DNA of 64,000 nucleotides from Sipunculus nudus (lineage: Eukaryota; Annelida; Sipuncula; Golfingiida; Sipunculidae). This document shows, in pieces, positions 26,731-37,959 of this stretch. Positions within the stretch are counted from its first letter, which is position 1. The number at the start of each line of letters is the position of its first letter. The stretch covers positions 79,337,429 to 79,401,428 of the forward strand of contig CM049312.1 of NCBI GenBank assembly GCA_026874595.1, written 5' to 3'. Under the pieces are notes generated by a model, which searched no databases, was not told the DNA's origin, and worked only from the letters and a program-made list of their open reading frames with translations. Made by a program: the position numbers and the translations under genes.

Positions 26731-27531
26731 TATGGACCTATTGCAGGAGTTCATGGACTGTGTTAAGGCAATGGGTTATACAGGGGAAGATATACAGAAG
26801 TTTGCTCCGAGTAAGGTCGCTCAGGCAGGAGAGCAGACCGCTCAGACACAAAAGGAGCGTGCTATAGCTCGTTAGCATGAGCTAGAGAATAGAGAGCTTG
26901 AGGCACGTGAGCACCAGTCAGAGTTACAGAATAGAAAGCCGGATGCTCGCGAACACGAGTGAAAGTTCGTGAAGTTGGGGGTCGCAGCGCATAAGCAAGC
27001 GCCAGATGATACAGTACGTGTTCAGTTTCCGGCAGAAAAGTTGCCGCATTTTGATGAATCCATCGGTAGGATCGACGCATATCCCGAGAGATTCGAAAGA
27101 TTGTCAGTGAGCCGAGAGTATCCGCGATAAAGGTGGGAATTCCACCTCAGCTTTTTGTTAAAGGGAGAGCCTTGAGTATTTTTCGTTCCTGCCTGCAGCA
27201 GAAGCGTCGTGTTAGGAAATTTAGGGTATTTTTAATTAATCCTGTTGAGGGGATATAGGAGGATGGATACCGCGGATTAGTTCGGTCGAGTATGACTGAA
27301 CGTGGCGAGACGCCTAGTCAACTTGCCATTAGGCTTAGCGAGTTCCTTGACAAATGGATTGAATTGTCAGGAACAGAAAAAGATTTTGATGCCCTTAGGG
27401 ACTTGCAGCCCAGAGAGCAATTTGTTAATTATTGCAGCAATGAACTAATAGTCTTCTTAAAGGAGAAGAGGTGTAGTTCGATTGGTCAAATAGCTTGCTT
27501 AGCAGAACGTGTCACCGATGCACATGGGTGA
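26731..27531 (+). pseudogene. Gypsy gag polyprotein remnant
   Basis: A frame starting ATG at 26,731 (MDLLQEFMDCVKAMGY) continues through a charged, Glu/Arg-rich heptad-like stretch with in-frame TAG near 26,874 and TGA near 26,959. It reaches VQFPAEKLPHFDES-IGRIDAY-ERFER, the usual start of the metazoan Gypsy gag core. After a stop and frame change it reads KVGIPPQLFVKGRAL. At 27,292-27,531 it becomes a clean SCAN-like helical segment, with ETPSQLAIRLSEFLDKWIEL, then RDLQPREQFVNYC and LIVFLKEK. Family knowledge: this segment mediates gag assembly and precedes the zinc knuckle. The copy has several stops and at least one frameshift, and cannot be translated as one protein. Confidence 0.7.
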
Positions 27532-27641
27532 ATAGTTTTGCGAGAAATGTAAAGAATCCTGCGTGTAAAGTAGGCCATCTTGCAGTACAGGGGTCACAGG
27601 TGATAAAGGCCGAAGCAGGCTTTGGCGTTCGCGGTCCAATG

Positions 27642-27689
27642 CGATGTTTTTGATGTTGCGGAGTACGTCACAAGACAGCGGATTGTAGA
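27642..27689 (+). pseudogene. Gag CCHC zinc-knuckle remnant
   Basis: In one frame the bases give Cys-x2-Cys-x4-His-x4-Cys (codons at 27,645, 27,654, 27,669 and 27,684), with a TGA between the first two Cys. This is the nucleic-acid-binding knuckle expected just after the gag core. It supports the Gypsy assignment and the inactive state. Confidence 0.65.
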
Positions 27690-27959
27690 GAGCCTAATGT
27701 AAGTCAGAGTTAAAAGCCCAATGTAGGTTAATATTTGAAGGCCACAGCACAGGCTATGGTAGATACACCCCGTGTAGCTCAACTTATTTTAGGCACAGGA
27801 TCTGTAGGCCTAGTTATTTATGCACGGCCATGCGATAGGATTAAGTCAGAGGTAACCTAGAGTGCCGAGAACCCTGTGAATCAGTTGAACGGAGGCGAAG
27901 CACTAATTAGTGTTGAGCTCTTATTGCCAACGTTTCGGGGCATTGTTGATGGTTGTCGG

Positions 27960-28110
27960 AATGTTACCCTGCGAGACATCGGATGTTATTGTGTCGCAGT
28001 GAGAAAGAGTTGGTTCCGCCCCAACAGCAAACCGGTAAGCGGTGCGTAATGATGTACGGTTGCGTGATGAGTACCAAATAGCGTTTATTTATGACAAATG
28101 TAAGGTTACC
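27960..28110 (+). pseudogene. Retroelement aspartic-protease remnant
   Basis: NVTLRDIGCYCVAVRKS occupies the place of the V-x-V-L-R-D-T-G-C motif of Gypsy proteases. The Thr of D-T-G is Ile here. Stops and frame changes lie on both sides. Recognised by motif and by its position after the CCHC knuckle. Confidence 0.5.
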
Positions 28111-28439
28111 GTGAAAGCCGACGTGATAGAGAACCCCTAGTTGAATAAATCTTCGGGAATGTCGTGGGCATTTGTGCAAACCTGATAGGTAAGGTCAGAA
28201 TATTAACACTGAGCAAGATGTGTGAGTTAACTGCCGATACGTGGGAGGATAACATCCAAGCGCTCACAGCAGTGTTAGGGAAGTTGCAGGACACAAAACT
28301 CGCCACGAAACCACCCAAGACATTTGTGAGGTGTGAGGTCATAAGGTAAGTACGGGATGCATAGCTATTGATCATGGGCTAGTAAAAAAGATACAGGCCT
28401 ACTACAAAGAAAACCCTGAGGGGTTATACCGCAAGTTTT

Positions 28440-28625
28440 TCACCACTGTCGGAGACCAGTGCCGCCAGCTGGCGTCAAAGTGCCGCCAGTAGAGATCAAG
28501 TGCCGCCAGTCTTGGTCATTTGAAGCCAGTCGGGGACTTGTGTTGCCAGTTGGTGACCAATGCTGCCAGTCTGGTGTCCTTGCTGACTGTCGGGGACCAG
28601 TGCCGCCAGTCAGTGTTTGGTATTG
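28440..28625 (+). repeat. ~21-bp minisatellite, block 2
   Basis: About eight diverged units of about 21 bases with the core GTGCCGCCAGTC and variable GGGGACCA spacers. Because 21 is a multiple of three, it yields open frames on both strands that are not genes. Confidence 0.85.
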
Positions 28626-28720
28626 CAGTTTAGGACGTCTAAAGATTATTACACCGGAATAATAGATGAGGTATAGGACTGGCGCTTTGTACGTCTTCCG
28701 TCCGTTAGCAGGGCACAAAT

Positions 28721-30529
28721 CGTAACCGCTAACCCAAGAAACTAGTAACTGAATACCCTGGTTGGTTAATACATATCTCTTGAAAAACAGATATTAGGTC
28801 ACTGCGACCTGTATCCTACTAGCAATGGGCCAAGAAACTATGTTAAAAATATTTACACAAATTTTCCAGTATCTTGATAGTTAATGCATGAATTGCCATG
28901 AATCTTGAGAACTGACCTTGTCAGTTCCCGAAAGCGGGTAACGCCACCTGTTTTCTTTTTAATTTTTACGATTTTTTTTCTATTTTTGAGACCTTCAAAT
29001 GAGAACAGTTATGGCAGTTTCTCAGCTGTGGTTTCATCCAATGTCCTGAAACCAAGTGTCTTTATTGATCATGATTTGACCTTCGGTTCCGGAGGACTGG
29101 AGGCGCCACCTGTATTTTTTTCTAATTTTGATACATTTTGTTTTTTTAGACTGCCAAATCAGTTTCGCTACTGTGGTTAATCTGTGTCCTAAAACCTTGT
29201 GTGTTTATTAGAACACCACTTGAATAAGCAGTTGCCTTATATTAATCACCCTGTCCATTCGCCTGTTTGTCTTTCTGCATGTCCTTCAAATTTGTTTCCT
29301 ATTGATAACTCCAGTTTGGATTTACATATGAATTGCAAACTTGACTTATATATGGGACACCTTTAACGCAAGAAATCAATTGACATTGAGGTCATGAGGT
29401 GAAACATCCAGGTCACAGGATCCACTTTTGTAATAAGATTGTGGATGCATTTTAAGCCAAAAATTTGATCCCAAACATTCCATCTTCTACATATGGCGCA
29501 CCTGCTAATAGGTAAAGTTCCCTTTTGATTTTAAGGTCACTAGGTAAAAGGTCAAGGTCACAGGGCTTATCCATTTACAAATTAGTTTATGGATAATAAC
29601 ACCGGTTTGGGTAGACAGGTTGGTTTCAAACTGATATCAGGACCCATATTGAAAAAGCTCATCAACATATCCCTATAGAAATAAAGCTTAGCATCGAGAC
29701 CCATGGGTCCCTAGTTTATGATTATCTCATTCTAAAACCTAACAACAAGGGGGAGCTGATGCATGCATAAACTATTTACAATTAAGCAACCATATGGTTA
29801 GTATTAATTTTTGACACCTCCTTGGGGCGCAATGGGGGAAATGAAACATGGATTTTCTTCGGTAACGATCTGGACAATAAATAAATACTTAACATTAAAC
29901 ACATCAATAAATGTTCCAGCTTAATTCTTATATCGTTATAAAAGGCGGTTCCATGCTTTTTGTGCAGTATCAGAAACTCAGGAAAAAATTTAAATACTTT
30001 GACATCGTTGTAGTTAGTTAACCTGTTTAATATTTTAGGACAATCTGCATTTTCATTGCTTCAAGTATGTTGTTTATTTCTGGTGAATTTCGTTAAGTTG
30101 TGTTGTGCATGAAAGTTGTAAAAAATTATAAAGAGAAACAACCATTTTCCTAAAAAAAATTGCTGGCATTAACTTACGTAATTTCATTTTTACTTTTTGC
30201 ACCTGTGTATTAGAAACAATTTGCCATGCTCAAAGTAAGTGATACCAACAATCAGCTCGCTACAGCAATATTCATATAAACATGGTGTTAAGGCATTGTT
30301 TCTAGTAAAATGTAGATTCATTATCTGGCTGGTCAAATGTGAAAACTATGAATCTTTATTTAGTCTATAAACTTTAAACCGGCATCTGTGGCACAGGGGT
30401 AGAGAACAGGACACAACGTTTTCTAGGAGATCTGTTCAGGACATCTCTGTGATCTTCCTTGAATTATTCCATCTATGCAATGTATGTCCATCAAATATTC
30501 AATTTGTTTAATCATGATTTTAGCCAGTA
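28721..30529. other. Non-coding stretch with low-grade repeats
   Basis: Contains two related passages (28,920-28,990 and 29,085-29,160) sharing ACGCCACCTGTTTTC/GCGCCACCTGTATTT before T-rich runs, and GGTCA-rich sequence at 29,380-29,590. A tRNA-A-box-like GGCATCTGTGGCACAGGGGTAGAG lies at about 30,380-30,405, without a convincing B box. No gene seen. Confidence 0.45.
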
Positions 30530-31560
30530 GCGTAAGTCCCCAAGCCCTTAATTCATCATTCCGAGGTTGGCCTTCTCTGGCTTTGCGTTGGAAGTTTCTA
30601 GGCCAGACGTCCACGGAGCTCAAACCCTTTTTTTCTACAGGTCACAGAATATAGGTCAGACTTACCTAATTTTATGTTTTCAAGGATTTTCGCTTTTACG
30701 TCACGTAAAATTACGTTAGAAGGTTCCATGACTAATGGATACAATTTATGCCCGTATGACTTTCCAGATACTCAAAATCATGTTTTCACACAGTACCTCT
30801 CAAAATACAGGCCAGTATGATCTAACTTCAAGTATCTAAGGAGATATTTTTTACAGGACATCTCCAGGTCTTGCGTTAGAAGATTCCAGGCATGGCACTT
30901 ACATTGTATGCTCATCAAACATTCAAAATGGTCAAATCATGATTTTATCCCCTTGCTCCTCGCAGAATGAAGGTCCCAAAGACCTTAAATCATGTTTCCG
31001 AGGTTGGCATTCTCTGTCTTTGAGTTAGAAGTTCCAAGGCCTCATGTTCACTGAGCGCAAATCCTTTTTTTCTGCAGTTCACAGAATATAGGTCACACTG
31101 ACCTAATTTTTTTCCAAGTACTTTCGCTTTTACGTCACGTGAATTAACGTTAGAAGTTTCTACAACAAGTGGATACAATTTGTGCCCGGTGTGACTCTTT
31201 GGGTACTCAAAATCATGTTTACAGACCGTACCTCTCAAATTTTAGGCCAGCAAGACCTAACTTCAAGTGTCTAAGGAGATTTTTTTATCACAACATCTCC
31301 GGATGTTGCGTTAGAAGATTCCAGGCCTTACACCTACAATGTATGTTCAACAAACACTCAAGATGGTCAAAATATAATTTTATCCCCTGGCTCGCAGAAT
31401 GTAAGTCCCCATGACCTAAATTCATTTTTCGAGGGAAGCTTGGCCTTCTCTGGAATTAGCGTTAAATGTTTTAAGGCCTTACGTTCACGGTGCTCAAATC
31501 CTGTTTTTTTTTCTTCTACAGCTAACAGAATATAGGTCACATTAACCTAATTTTATCTTT
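30530..31560 (+). repeat. ~430-bp tandem repeat with internal sub-repeats
   Basis: Landmarks recur with spacing of about 450 and 420 bases: TTCCGAGGTTGGCnTTCTCT (30,560; 31,010; variant 31,430), TTTTTTTCTnCAGnTCACAGAATATAGGTCA (30,630; 31,070; variant 31,510), CGCTTTTACGTCACGT (30,690; 31,125) and CTAACTTCAAGTnTCTAAGGAGAT (30,820; 31,257). There are about two and a half copies. Confidence 0.85.
31090..31104. promoter_or_regulatory. AGGTCACACTGACCT, inverted hexamer pair with 3-base spacer
   Basis: An exact match to the inverted-repeat-3 nuclear-receptor consensus AGGTCAnnnTGACCT. It sits inside a repeat unit and not by a gene promoter, so function is unproven. Near copies lie at 20,569, 30,653, 31,534 and 38,921. 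Confidence 0.3.
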
Positions 31561-32232
31561 CTTTGAAACGCCTGGGTCACCACATGTATATAATACTTAC
31601 ATTGGAAGCTGGTCAATTTGGATAAGCAAACTAAAGCAATTTCTTGTTGTTGAGTAATGTACAGGAAACCGTAATACATATTATTTTGCGTGGTATTACT
31701 GCGGCTGTCCTTGAGATGGGTATCATATAAACAATTAATGTGTTTTACTTTGGCCGTGATTCAAACACAACACAAACAAAGCTCCTCTGAAGACGATAAT
31801 GCATCAAAATGCAAATTAAATGTTCTCAAGGGGAATGGAAAATCACTTTTACTTGAGTGTAGGTGCATGGATGTTATTTAAGGCTTCAGCAGGCACTGAA
31901 TCTTACTTTACATGTTTTCCTAGGCCATTAGTTTATGTGCCACTAAACATTGATATAAAAACTAAGATGAGTGATTAAATCACATATAAAGGTCATTTAA
32001 GTTCTTAATATTTCAGGAAATAAATACAATCGGTTTTGCTTTAGCCTTTGCTGTGATCGGTGACAACGAATCAGTGATAATTTCATTGAATAAAATGTAA
32101 ACACATAACATCTGTTGCAAGCCAAGCACTAAGGAATGACTTGTTTTGCACTATTAGCGCCACAAAAAAAAATTCAATACCATTTTCCCCTCTACTTATA
32201 CCTCTTGGCACTCTATGTATTGATTATTTCCT

Positions 32233-32456
32233 TGGACAGCTGAGAGGTAAAACGCTTGGCTCTCTCCGCTGGCGACCCGGATTCCATCCCCGGCGTGGCT
32301 ATGAGAGTGGGTTGTAGTTGCCCGTGCACGGCCGGTGGTTTTCTCCGGGTACTCCGGTTTCCTCCACCCCTGCAGACTGCCGAACGCCATCAACCGAGCC
32401 AGGGAGAGTGCCTCTATTAGTTATAATAACTATTTGTACAATCCATGTAAAATAAA
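32233..32456 (+). mobile_element. tRNA-derived SINE insertion
   Basis: The head has a tRNA-like A box (AGCTGAGAGGTAAAACGCTTGG) and B-box region (GACCCGGATTCCATCCC). The body has TTTTCTCCGGGTACTCCGG followed by TTTCCTCCACCCC, a motif common to widespread invertebrate SINEs. The tail ends in AAAATAAA. It interrupts a repeat block whose uninterrupted form is at 23,690 (TTTCCTGTCTCTTCC). The flanks TTTCCT at left and TTCCT at right fit a short target-site duplication. Confidence 0.75.
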
Positions 32457-33651
32457 TTCCTGTCTTTTCCATGATCGTTGCGTGCGGAGAGCAAACTATG
32501 TTGCATAATCAATTCCTGCCAATAGGAAAAGTGCATGACTTAGTTGTTAAATTATTGTATTATATCATCGCACTTGGCAATGCTGGGCGCTGATGCATTG
32601 ATAACATGTTGCAGTATTGCTACTTGTTGCAGGAACCGTCGATTTTTTTTTCCATTTTTTTTTATAATTCACTGTTTCGCTGCAGAAGTTTTAGAGAGTT
32701 TGATCATATTTGCCATGGGTTTATGTATGACATTGGTGTAATCTTTCACCGTCCTGAATTTGACAAGGAGTAATTTTCCAAATAAATAAAAGAAATAAGA
32801 CATGTTAAATATTTAAAATGGGTGAAAGAGAAGAAAACCTGAGTATTACCGAAAAAAATATTTCTTAGGTAAAATTCATTCGCTTCCAGTTATCCAGATG
32901 ACCTTTCCTTTAAATATGAGAAATATGAATGTTAACTACACGGATTTGGACAAGAGAACCAACATGCTAAGAGCTCCTGATGTTCCTATCATATCTGATA
33001 TTAGGTTTCAATTCTAAAATTATAATAATAAAAATAATAACGTTTGTAAATCATTTATATCATAATATAATGTTATTTTTATCATTAATGTTAACATGAC
33101 GGAGACATCTTGAAAATTATCCATTTTTTTCACTCTCAATTAGCCTTTTATAAGATAAAGTTCACAATGATATGAAAGCTACATTTTTACTGAATAATTT
33201 CTGAATAATACTTAATTTGGTAATGATTGGTGCAGTAGTTTGTGAGTTGAAGATAACAGCTTTGACTTTAGAATAAAAAAGACCTGAAATTCATACATGG
33301 ACTCATAATTTTGAAAATAACTCGAAGCAATGTAGTGTTCATTCAATTTGCCCCACAAAAGTTAAAATGACCTACAATCAGCTGAGATAGAATAAATGTC
33401 GTCGCCAAAGCGCTAGTGTCACGATATTCTTCAATTTTCTATTTTTCCTCTAGAGATAAGATTATTTAACCAGCCTTATCCATTGTTCTCGGAAGAGCGG
33501 TATTGGTAGCAGATGATTTCCGGCTAGTTTTGGTTTCAGATTAGATCGTAAAGGTATGTCCCTTCCATTTAACATTGTGTGCATATATATCTCTATAAGG
33601 TAGTTTGTTAAAGTTGATTTGTGTGAAATATTGGGCCTAGTCAATGTGTTT

Positions 33652-33665
33652 TTTTACAGTTTAAG

Positions 33666-33715
<50 letters not shown>

Positions 33716-33726
33716 CACTTAAACTG
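33652..33726. repeat. (TA)n tract between inverted arms
   Basis: A TA run of about 48 bases (33,666-33,714) is bracketed by CAGTTTAAGT on the left and ACTTAAACTG on the right. These are exact inverted copies, so the tract lies in the loop or stem of a potential cruciform. Confidence 0.85.
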
Positions 33727-34082
33727 GAGGCTGATCAATGCGGAAAAGCAAACAATTCATTACTATGTTAAACTGTACAAACCTCTTGATATAATATGTA
33801 TTGAACGTTTCCTGACTCTCCATGATAGTTGCGTGCGGATAGAAAACTTTGTTGACTAACGGTATCGTGCAAATAGGAAAATTCCATCCCTTGGCTGCTA
33901 AATTAATGTATGTCGTTCTCTTCGCTGACACCATGAGCAGCTTATGTGTGCATGAAATGTTGCAGTATTATTTCCCCTGCAGTAACCATAGAATTGTCCA
34001 TTTTTGTGTCACCTCAATAATTCACGCAGTGTTTAAGTAGCGTTACTATGGTTGCTGGCTGCAAACAACATGACACGTACAG

Positions 34083-34223
34083 GTTACAACATACATGAAA
34101 ATTTAATGACCTTTGAAGGGCGTAAATCTCTAATCAAACCTTGCCCTGGGAAAAACTGTGTGTTCTGCGTAGTGCGCCCTGGTAAGAGAACATTCCTGTT
34201 TGCCAATAGAAAGACGAGTGCAG
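34083..34223 (+). CDS. Possible single coding exon, C-x4-C-x2-C motif
   Basis: Open between an AG acceptor-like ACGTACAG and a good donor, GCAG|GTACGT at 34,224. The frame reads GRKSLIKPCPGKNCVFC and then RTFLFANRKTSAG, with Cys spaced C-x4-C-x2-C in a basic context. An ATG at 34,106 could be a start. Composition is less AT-rich than the flanks and the peptide looks natural. However, no partner exon was found and the site abuts a repeat copy. I do not recognise the family. Confidence 0.25.
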
Positions 34224-36860
34224 GTACGTCTTTTTCATTTATCTACATTTATTTTGATATATCTGTATCGTGTTTTTATTATGAGTTGAGGATATTCATT
34301 GCCAATGTTTATTGCACAATTCCTATCATATAAATGTTGCTAAAACTATCATCTGCAGTAAAGTATACTCACTTCCTACGTTTTCCTTTAAATTTTTGTG
34401 CACTGGAAGTAAGTATACTAATAAATATTTGCACACTACTGTTCTTTTACCTTCAATGTTCTTTCGGGATAACTTATAGATTTCATTATAGATTAGCAAT
34501 TTCAGCGAGTAAACTCTCCTCTTCCATTCAATTCTTGCTCACCTATTTTTAAGTCAGCTATTTAGCTTAATCACTCAACCGCTCGTTACCGCAGGATCTT
34601 CTGTTTTCAATCCAGTGGGTACTGGGTTATAATCCTTGAAATCCCTAAAGTGTGCTCAACTTGACCTATGAAGCCGATTCTACCCTTATATTTGTCGTTT
34701 TATTTGCATTATTTACACATAAATCTTTTAGGCATGTTAAATTGAAGAAAATAGGTTTACATATTTTCCAGTTATACAACTTCTCACTTATATTGTCTTG
34801 CATCATGGTTTTTTTTATGCACCCAAAATGTCAGCAATATGGAATTGAAAAATCAAAAACTTGTGAACCAGGATCCTTTGAATTTAATCCAAGCTAGTGA
34901 GACCTGGTAAATTATACCTGGAAACTTGATTTGTTACTCTGACCTATGTTCCCGATGTTATGCATGTGTTGTCAAGTTGGACCTCTTGGGTAACGTATTT
35001 ATGTCAATGTGGCTTAATCATTCACATTCAGCCAAATATTCAACGTTAATACATTACTTTTAGGCGTCAAGTGAAATTTCGCAATGCGAAACAACGGCCC
35101 AGAAGTGATATTTAATTTTAAAGGGTATGTTCCTGAACCACCCGGTTCGGGGGAATTTCCCTTGTAACAGGAGAGGTAATGAGATTGTGACTGACAGCCA
35201 GATCTGAGCTTATCATACTGACATCAGCGTGAGCACGTGGCTTATTGCTGACATGTGCTGGGTAACTGTATATGTGTCTCTGTGAGTAAATAGTAACGTT
35301 ATCTCCCCCACTTGGATCGGCATAAACGTACTATCATTTCCATAATGGTATGGGACGTTATATTATTAATCATAAAAGCCTTTTGAGTAACCTGAGGAAG
35401 ACACTAATAAATATATACCAACAATTACCCTCTTACTGAGGCTGCCAGTGTATATAACATCATGTTGCCTGTCGCCTTGCTAGCATCAATATCCAAAGAA
35501 TCAAGATTAAAAGCAGGACTGAATGATGTATACAAGCTGGAAGACAGATATCGAAGGCAGCATGAAGAAATTCAGTGACATGCATATTTGATTTCCGATG
35601 CATTTTGAGTGTTATTTATTTGAATATGTAACAATATCTTTAAATAAGGTTTTGTTGTCTAATTCACACAAACTTTAAAATACTTAAGCTAAGGTTCATT
35701 TCAAGTTGACTCACGTTAATCTTTTCAACCAATGGTACTGTCTGTTACCCTAAGTATATAAGAAATTCCTAAGATTACTGAAGTAACCCAATACATCTTA
35801 TGTTTTTAGTCCATGGCCTAACAATAAACTGACCCAGAATTTTTATTCATTCATGTAGCTATGTACACAGCTCACAGTGCCGGTTCGTGTAACTGTGTAG
35901 TGTGGACTCTCATTCTGATTCATCAAGGTTAAATTTCTATAAAAGCCCGATTTAAACTGGGCTTATCAGTTTAGTTAACATTTAAAAGCCAACATGGGTT
36001 AAGATTAATATACACATAGTGAAAGGAGTTTCAGCAGAGCTTGTTCTGGTGAGTGCCAGTATTCGGAGTAGAGACCAACAGTCATTGACTGATGATATGG
36101 CTTGACTGCTTGTTAACAAAGCAACCTACTGTTGTTTATACACATCGTGACTGCTGTCTGATTGTCCCCTGCTGTGAATTTCAACCCCTCCCAACCCCCA
36201 TCCCCGCTAAATTTTGACTGGGACTGGCATGGGCAAAAATAATTCATTTTCTTGCAGAGACCACATAAATTTATCAAGAAAGGATAATTTATATCAGCTA
36301 TTTGCAGTGTTAGAAACATGTCTGTCAAAATTCAGCTCAGGTAATATCTTCCTTCCCAGCTAATATTCAGAATACAGTCAGAGCCCAAGTAAACAGTGGC
36401 AGATATAATGTTAAACTCCATAATGCCCAGTAATGCTCCCTGGTATTTATAGTGGCACTCTGTCTTTAATATTATAGTCCACAATATGTCTGTCGTGCAC
36501 GTTTCATATGAGATAATAGTATATGAATGGCTGGATCTTTTTTTTTTTCTTAGTACACATTTCACTCATTTTTGCCTTTTATTTGAAAAAAAAAGGAAAT
36601 TATTGTAGTCATGAAAGAGTAGGAACCCAACTAACGTCTTTTTCATTTAATACAAGTATTACGAAACGTGCATCATATAATTATTTTTTAAGTGTAAAAG
36701 TAGAATTTCGGCATTACATTTTCAGAAATTCATATTTTCCACATAAATCCTTCTGCACATTTTGTATAAATGTTGTGGAAAACCGGCCTACCCTTTCTTC
36801 ACTACCTGCAAAATATTGCAAAATTCTGCAAGATAAAATATTCATTTTATTGTAAACCAC
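34224..36860. other. Non-coding stretch, no supported gene
   Basis: AT-rich sequence with short chance open frames. The only item singled out is the small open frame at 35,462-35,578. Confidence 0.4.
35462..35578 (+). CDS. Possible small open frame or terminal exon, 38 codons
   Basis: From ATG 35,462 to TGA 35,578 it reads MLPVALLASISKESRLKAGL and continues to a charged helical end (YKLEDRYRRQHEEIQ). The frame stays open upstream to about 35,408. The peptide has normal amino-acid composition, unlike the AT-driven frames nearby, so it may be a last exon or a small protein. There is no splice or homology support, and I do not recognise it. Confidence 0.2.
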   Translation: MLPVALLASISKESRLKAGLNDVYKLEDRYRRQHEEIQ

Positions 36861-37000
36861 TTTCATTATATTAACATTGTACATAGTTTGCATGATTCAT
36901 CATTGTATAAAATGAATTGTCCAAATGGGCCCTGTTGCAGATCAGACAATCTTGCCTGAACGTGATACCCTGTACAAATATATGTTTAAATAAATAAATA
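36860..37000 (+). repeat. LINE 3'-end-like tail, copy 1
   Basis: TTGCAGATCAGACAATCTTGCCTG followed by a T-rich step and AAATAAATAAATAG. It matches 41,860-41,930 and resembles non-LTR retrotransposon 3' ends that finish in AAAT repeats. Class inferred. Confidence 0.45.
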
Positions 37001-37959
37001 GATATACGGCTGACTGACACACACGCATATGTAAGAGTTATGTTATGGGGTTGAGTACCAGTTTGTTTTATGCCTAGAACCAGTCTGTTACGCAAAGGAA
37101 CCAGTTTATCGTTAGCCTGTACCAGTCTGTTATACAGGTTCAGGAAGTTGTTCAGTCTTCCGCCAGAGGTCGTTTCTCATCCAAACGAACTCTTGTGAAT
37201 CCGATCATTCGCAATGTAGAGGTGGTTTCCGGGATCGAGGACTAAAGCAGTTGTGTTCGATCCCGTTGTGTATCTTTATCCGAGTGTTTCATGTGCAGGC
37301 TAGCGCCATCGGATTTTAAAAGGTATATATCCTAAACCTTTGCTTCCCTGAAACAATGGACACACTAGCTACGTGCAGTAGGTACTGCTTTCCCATGATT
37401 GGCATGTATAGCCCTGCAAGCTACACCATTGAAAGTTTATCCTACGGGTCGTTTGACAGATCTGTTTGGGCACATATTCCTGTCATATTATCATTAATGC
37501 AGATGTTTGGTCTCAATTTGGAAATGATCAGCATTTCTTAAACTATGGGTTCATGATATATTAATTCTTCTCCAGTGTGCTGCTAGTACCTTCCGCTTGT
37601 TATTGCAAAAGTGAAAATAAATGTTGAAAACACTTTCACAGACGCACATTTCTGTGATATATTGATGCAGCGTGATAGATAGTAGGTTTACTTTCTATAA
37701 ACGATGACTGGAATGACTTTCTACCCAGAGCAAACGCCAGAACTACATGTAAAAGCTACATGCCCATCCGTAAACTCTCAATGGACTAGCCTGTTGTGCA
37801 ATCCATGCCAACCATGGGCAAGCGGAACATATAGCAGCTAGGGAAGAACCAGACTACGAGTCAGGTGTATTACTCCTGCGGCTGAAGGGGGGGGGGGTCC
37901 TGCGTGCAGTCATATGTGCCCTAATTTTAACTCCTGGTCCAGGTAGGTTACCCTTAGCG

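Larger units (their letters stand above)
25787..28720 (+). mobile_element. Degenerate Gypsy-type (Metaviridae) LTR retrotransposon remnant
   Basis: The block contains a gag remnant (26,731-27,531), a CCHC knuckle (27,642-27,689) and a protease-like remnant near 27,960-28,110, in retroelement order on the plus strand. A putative LTR/leader precedes gag. It may begin near TGTAACGATCTTTATCTTG at 25,787, but I could not find a matching 3' LTR, so both limits are approximate. No reverse transcriptase, RNase H or integrase is recognisable before a minisatellite takes over at 28,440. This is a dead, truncated copy. Confidence 0.65.
31590..34080 (+). repeat. Dispersed, rearranged copy of the tandem-array unit
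   Basis: Segments of the array recur here. The 31,690-31,900 block (GTGATTCAAnCACAA...AAATGCAAATTnAATGT) equals 16,640-16,830 and 21,170-21,340. Block 32,200-32,745 equals 18,400-18,720 and 23,680-23,990. Block 32,790-33,070 equals 18,800-19,230. Block 33,395-33,640 equals 16,320-16,600. Block 33,800-34,030 equals 17,200-17,340. Order differs partly from the array, so it has been rearranged. It is interrupted by a SINE and a TA tract. Confidence 0.75.

Noticed and set aside
28440-28718. 92-codon minus-strand frame with repeated Trp-Arg/Gly-Thr units
   Set aside because: Also produced by the 21-bp minisatellite, with no start context or splice support.
30380-30405. tRNA-like A box
   Set aside because: No B box at the right distance and no acceptor stem.
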